A DNA stretch of 64,000 nt from Thioalkalivibrio sp. K90mix (lineage in GTDB: Bacteria; Pseudomonadota; Gammaproteobacteria; Ectothiorhodospirales; Ectothiorhodospiraceae), in contig NC_013889.1 of the NCBI RefSeq assembly GCF_000025545.1, forward strand, positions 1,109,501-1,173,500. Direction: 5' to 3'. This document shows positions 60,295-64,000 of the stretch, one piece after another. Each line of letters opens with the position of its first letter. The stretch's first letter is position 1. The notes under the pieces were generated by a model. It worked only from the letters and a program-made list of their open reading frames with translations. It ran no database searches and was not told the origin of the DNA. A program made the position numbers and the translations under genes.

Positions 60295-60792
60295 ATGCCA
60301 CCAAGACGCAAGCCTGAATGGAAACAGGTGCCCTTCGGCAGCATCGTTGTTCCACCGAATAGCCCTCAAGCGCGACTCCCAGAAGCATCCATCAGGGTCG
60401 CGATCCAGAAGCTTTCGCCACACCTTTCGACGCTCGAGTTACTCCATCCGATAGTCGTTGACCAGACGGATATGAGCCTTTGTGGTGGTCATCGAACCTA
60501 CCGAATTATCCGCGCATTGGCAGACGATCCAGGGCGTCTTACGTGGGTCGTATCGACGTCGTTCCAGAACACCGAGATGGTCGCGGTATTGGACGAATTG
60601 GTGTGTCCGCTCTTGGGCTCACCAACTGACGAAGAGACGATTTCCCGATACCTAAAGGCTGCGGATCAGAACGAGAAATGGCTGCGTTTTATGTGGGTTG
60701 ATCCCACACGGGAGGGGATCGCGGATTTCTTGGGGGTAAGCAGACAGACGGTGCAGCGGGTGGTCAAAAAAGGGGGCGAAGCAGGTGGCTGA
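60295..60792 (+). CDS. ParB/Srx-like DNA-binding protein
   Basis: The product is 165 aa. The N-terminal part has a ParB-like fold (VPFGSIVVPPNSPQARLP, LLHPIVVDQTDMSLCGGHRTYRII), with GGHRTYR in place of ParB GxRR. A C-terminal helix-turn-helix is seen in ADFLGVSRQTVQRVVKKGG. Without a CTP-binding or full ParB C-terminus it is probably an accessory DNA-binding factor of the following recombinase. It overlaps the next gene by 8 bases. Base composition is lower in GC than the core genome. Confidence 0.78.
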   Translation: MPPRRKPEWKQVPFGSIVVPPNSPQARLPEASIRVAIQKLSPHLSTLELLHPIVVDQTDMSLCGGHRTYRIIRALADDPGRLTWVVSTSFQNTEMVAVLDELVCPLLGSPTDEETISRYLKAADQNEKWLRFMWVDPTREGIADFLGVSRQTVQRVVKKGGEAGG

Positions 60793-63451
60793 GGCCTCAA
60801 TCTATTCATCGGTCTGCAAACTCCTAGGTCCCGATCTGTGCCGCTTGCAGGAGAGTTTTAAGGAAGATCTGCAATTGCCCGAAGGTTGTGAAGGGCTATT
60901 GCTGATTGCTGAAAATCTCGTCGATCTTGAGCCCAAGCTGTCCGTATTGGAGGAGGGCTGGGGACACCGAACAGAGCAGATTGTTCGATGGGCTAGAGAG
61001 GTGGACAACCTCAAAAATAACGAAATTCTCCGGGTCGGTTTCTCGGAACTCTTCTACGGGCATGTTGAGCGCGATCGTATCCGCCCACCCTTGCACGGCG
61101 TGTATACGAAACATGGTATTTGGGCCGCGATGTGGTTTCGTTTTTGGGATCCGCATTCGCGAACTGATCGGGGGGATACGTATGGTTGGTTGCAAGCTCA
61201 AGCCCTCATCGCATCGATATTAGTTCGACGGCGATTCGACCTTCCAAAAAAACTGTTGGATGATCGCCGTTGCCAGGCGGGTCGGTTGATCAGGAACCTT
61301 CATGATCAGCGTACTGAGTGGCTTCTAGACCGCTTGAAGGAGTCTTGTCAGCATCCTCGGGAGTTGATGGAATCGCTGAAATACCAAGGCGAGCAAATTG
61401 GTCCGGATTGGCAGGATCCAAGGGCAATGGAGCCGGTAAAGGGGAAACGGCGCGGTCAGTATCGATCATTGCCGGCGGATCTGAAAGCGTTCGGCGATCT
61501 GCTTTCGATTGCGTACAGATTTACGGACGATCGATCTGACGGGGACTCGAAGGCGCCTCAGAAGCGAACGCAAAATGGGCGCCTTCCAGCCCAGTTTCTG
61601 TACTCCCACCATGCGATGTACTGGTCCATCCTCAAGCGCATAGAGGATGTGCAACTGTGGAAAGAATCAGGGATCGAGCTGGGGTTCTACGTTCCGAGTG
61701 GCGAAGCTCGAAAGGAACTGCTCGATGCGGACATAGATCCTGCGGAGTTCGGGGATCCGGAAGGCGCCGCGATTGCGATTGAAGATGTACTGGGGTTCGA
61801 CCCGGACATGTCGGATCTGGGTGCATTGCCCCACCTTTCGACAGTGTTCGCCAAGGCGGCGCACAGAGGCCGCCATATCGCGGTCCAAAATCAGCGACTC
61901 CGAATCGCTCGGTCGCGACCTAGGCTCCAGGAGATCAAGCGCCTCGTTAGCGGTCTGAACGATGTTTACAGGATGGCGAGCTCCAGCCGACTGCCCGACG
62001 AAATTTCCGCGTCTGAGCGCGAAAAGCTTTGTCGCACGGTGGAGTTCGCCGCGGCGTGCCTGGTCACAGGCACGCCGGCCCAGGCTGTGAGGAATGCGCG
62101 AATTCTCGTGGAGGCTGATATAGGGCAACCGCCGAGCGAACTCAATATCGACCTGGCGTCTGGAGTATGGGTTCGTAGCTACGAAGGACCGGAACGCAGG
62201 AAGGTTCGAGAGGACGTCGCGAGTGAGATGATTCCGAGCACACAAAAGGTTTTGATCCCGGATGTCTGGGGCCTTCTTCGATGGAAGAACGGGACGGCGA
62301 TTGGCGAAAAGCCGTTCGCCATGCACCAACTGGATACGTACACCGACGTATGGGATCGCCGGGTTCGTCCTCTGCTCAAGCGGATGGGTGTGTCGGACCG
62401 TCACCAGACATTCGACGGTATTGCGGCAGTGTTGCCGGCCTGGTTCAGAGGCCTGGAAGAGGGAGAGCACATCAGCGCCTCGATGTTGTTCGGACAGAAT
62501 GACCCGCTCGCGGCTACGCACCAGTTCTACACCGCCGTTAACCGGGAGAAGCTCGCGCAGAGGTTTCAAGAGGTCCTGGATGACCTGGGTGCCGCTATCG
62601 CACTTCCAACGGTCGATCAACGGAATGACGCTGTTCTGGCTCGATGCCCGGCGGCTTCATGTACAAAGGCGACGATTGACCCTAAAAAGAAAACCTGGGT
62701 TGGGGATGATCGGACGCCACGCATCAAGCCGATGGCCGATTTTCTGCAGGAAGTCCGCGACCGGATCGTGGCCGCGCACGTTGGATCTGCGTATACGCTC
62801 CATAACCGGCTCGCCCTTTATACGGCATTGGCGTTGGTTCTTGTAACGGGGGCCCGCGCCATCCGTACCCCCATCCCAGATCTCACTGCGATCCATGGGC
62901 CAACCCGAACGCTCTGCCTGCAAGAGAAGGACCGTGGTGACGGTTTGCACGCTCGTCTCGCTCTGATGCCGCAACGGGTGTACGACCAGGTGCAGAGTTA
63001 TCTCACCTGGCTGCAACGGAGCTTTCTTTCGGGTTCGTTGGACATGCCAACGGTGCTTCAACTCAAGGCGACCAAAAGCCGGGATCGGAGCCGCTACGGG
63101 GCGGAAGGCTTTCTGCTGGACCTTAGGAAATCCCTCTATTTCTGGGAGGAGGTAGCGAGGGACGAGTGGCGTCCGGTGGAGATGACCGGGAAAAGCCTGC
63201 AACAGCAGTGCGAGCAAGTGAGCAAGAATTCGTGGCCTATTGAGAACCAGGCGCGCCATTTTCATCGGACCTATCTGACGTGGTTGGATGTGCCCTCGAC
63301 GGTCATTAACACGATGATGGGGCATTGGCACTACGGCGAGGAGCCCTGGACCGCCTACTCGGCAATGGATCCGGTGCGGTTACGGAATGAAGTTGAACCG
63401 ATTTTGGACCAGATGCTGGACCACCTGAAATTCGAGGTTGTCCGGATCTGA
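60785..63451 (+). CDS. Large tyrosine recombinase-like protein, 888 aa
   Basis: GTG start. The first 600 or so residues have no recognised domain. The C-terminal region (about 665-888) carries tyrosine-recombinase motifs: ALVLVTGARAIRTPIPDL (box I Arg near 690), ARHFHRTYLTW (HxxR near 822) and MMGHWHYGEEPWTAY, with a candidate nucleophile Tyr858. The GEEPW element replaces the usual GHxxxxTTxxY sequence. A Cys pair RCPAASC may bind a metal. Four times larger than XerC. Probably catalyses site-specific integration of an island. It overlaps the next ATG by one base (TGATG). Confidence 0.72.
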   Translation: MAEASIYSSVCKLLGPDLCRLQESFKEDLQLPEGCEGLLLIAENLVDLEPKLSVLEEGWGHRTEQIVRWAREVDNLKNNEILRVGFSELFYGHVERDRIRPPLHGVYTKHGIWAAMWFRFWDPHSRTDRGDTYGWLQAQALIASILVRRRFDLPKKLLDDRRCQAGRLIRNLHDQRTEWLLDRLKESCQHPRELMESLKYQGEQIGPDWQDPRAMEPVKGKRRGQYRSLPADLKAFGDLLSIAYRFTDDRSDGDSKAPQKRTQNGRLPAQFLYSHHAMYWSILKRIEDVQLWKESGIELGFYVPSGEARKELLDADIDPAEFGDPEGAAIAIEDVLGFDPDMSDLGALPHLSTVFAKAAHRGRHIAVQNQRLRIARSRPRLQEIKRLVSGLNDVYRMASSSRLPDEISASEREKLCRTVEFAAACLVTGTPAQAVRNARILVEADIGQPPSELNIDLASGVWVRSYEGPERRKVREDVASEMIPSTQKVLIPDVWGLLRWKNGTAIGEKPFAMHQLDTYTDVWDRRVRPLLKRMGVSDRHQTFDGIAAVLPAWFRGLEEGEHISASMLFGQNDPLAATHQFYTAVNREKLAQRFQEVLDDLGAAIALPTVDQRNDAVLARCPAASCTKATIDPKKKTWVGDDRTPRIKPMADFLQEVRDRIVAAHVGSAYTLHNRLALYTALALVLVTGARAIRTPIPDLTAIHGPTRTLCLQEKDRGDGLHARLALMPQRVYDQVQSYLTWLQRSFLSGSLDMPTVLQLKATKSRDRSRYGAEGFLLDLRKSLYFWEEVARDEWRPVEMTGKSLQQQCEQVSKNSWPIENQARHFHRTYLTWLDVPSTVINTMMGHWHYGEEPWTAYSAMDPVRLRNEVEPILDQMLDHLKFEVVRI

Positions 63452-64000
63452 TGTCTGACGCCCCGGAAACCCAGCAGGTCTGTTCGCTCTGGCGTCACCT
63501 TGTGGAGCCGATGGAAGACCTGTTAGCCCACAGGGATCATCTCTGGTGCGTTCGCGACGATCTTTCGCGGGATACCGGTTCGGAGCTTGGCAGAGTCATT
63601 TCGGCCATCGAAAAGCATCACCCGGAGGTCCTTAGGCGAGACCGGATTCTCAAGTCGGTCTGGTCCCGTGAACAGTTTGTGGCCCTGATGGACACGGTCC
63701 GTCGAGCGGCCCCGCGGGGGTCCTCTTTTCGGGCACGCTGGCGGGTAGCCGAAGTGCTCGATGCTGGTAATCGATTGGGTGTGTGGAAGATCCCACTGTA
63801 TGACATTCCAGCTCCGCTCCCACCGCCCGGGAGACCGATTTTTCGCCCTGACAGCTTCGAGCGCATGGTTCAGTACGAGCCGTTGTATGCGCGTTTCGTG
63901 GATGAGGTGAGCGCTGATCTTGAGCACCTAGATGACGGGCAGCTTGGATGGGGACAGATTCTCGGCTCCCTCCTGCTGTTTGGTGGTCTGGTGCAGCCAG
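63451..64000 (+). CDS. Third gene of the recombinase operon (cut by window edge)
   Basis: The ATG at 63451 overlaps the preceding stop by one base. At least 183 residues are open to the edge: MSDAPETQQVCSLWRHLVEP, basic stretches RRDRILKSVW and SFRARWRVAEVLD, then LPPPGRPIFRPDSFERMV. No domain is recognised in the visible part. The tight coupling suggests a subunit of the same system, possibly a second recombinase. Confidence 0.75.
   Translation, partial: MSDAPETQQVCSLWRHLVEPMEDLLAHRDHLWCVRDDLSRDTGSELGRVISAIEKHHPEVLRRDRILKSVWSREQFVALMDTVRRAAPRGSSFRARWRVAEVLDAGNRLGVWKIPLYDIPAPLPPPGRPIFRPDSFERMVQYEPLYARFVDEVSADLEHLDDGQLGWGQILGSLLLFGGLVQP

Noticed and set aside
63523-63927. 134-codon minus-strand frame
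   Set aside because: It is antisense to the third recombinase-operon gene, which is coupled to its neighbour by a TGATG overlap and is open to the edge.

Overview
The window reads as a chromosome segment of a GC-rich gammaproteobacterium. The evidence is RelA of the ExDD type, Aat, MnmC, class II PyrC, a YbbA/YbbP pair with TesA, an NsrR-type regulator, DnaE2 and FimX-like c-di-GMP proteins. Many proteins are rich in Asp and Glu, and the gene set resembles halophilic Ectothiorhodospiraceae such as Thioalkalivibrio. That placement is an inference from content, not a search result.

Layout. 1-2.3 kb: a truncated IS110-type transposase at the edge, aat, and a decayed second IS110 copy. 2.3-20.3 kb: housekeeping genes. 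These are relA, an alpha/beta hydrolase, a chorismatase directly upstream of a UbiE-like methyltransferase, a YggU-family gene, pyrC, a macrodomain protein, a radical SAM protein, DUF432 with MscS, a secreted nuclease, nsrR, a variant UppP lacking the usual glutamates, ybbP-ybbA and tesA. 20.3-26.4 kb: a 289-bp MITE-like element against tRNA-Arg(CCT), an HPP membrane protein, a MotA/MotB-like pair, LemA with an M48 protease, and tRNA-Leu(TAA). 26.4-46 kb: a CHASE-PAS-GGDEF cyclase, mnmC, an M23 peptidase, an ABC-2 exporter, an M17 aminopeptidase, a creatininase-like protein, an FkbM methyltransferase, ChaN-PDZ, an M1-like protein with HIT, ompW behind an FNR-like site, an SDR, a DUF1538 / PII-like / CBS operon, and a PAS-PAS-GGDEF protein. 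46-53.7 kb: a methyltransferase, GDP-mannose genes (algC/cpsG-type and manC), dnaE2 with a LexA box, and another methyltransferase.

53.7-64 kb is accessory DNA. It holds a complete IS3-family element with a -1 frameshift signal, REP-like tandem repeats, a FimX-like degenerate GGDEF-EAL protein, and a membrane gene between two 160-bp direct repeats. It ends in a compact, lower-GC operon: a ParB-like protein, an 888-aa tyrosine-recombinase-like protein, and a third gene that runs off the window. The operon is preceded by nested palindromes.

The strongest candidates for undescribed biology are the recombinase operon at the right edge and the DUF1538 / PII-like / CBS operon at 42.4-44.7 kb. Next come the chorismatase-UbiE pair, which may be an alternative route to 4-hydroxybenzoate, and the glutamate-less UppP.
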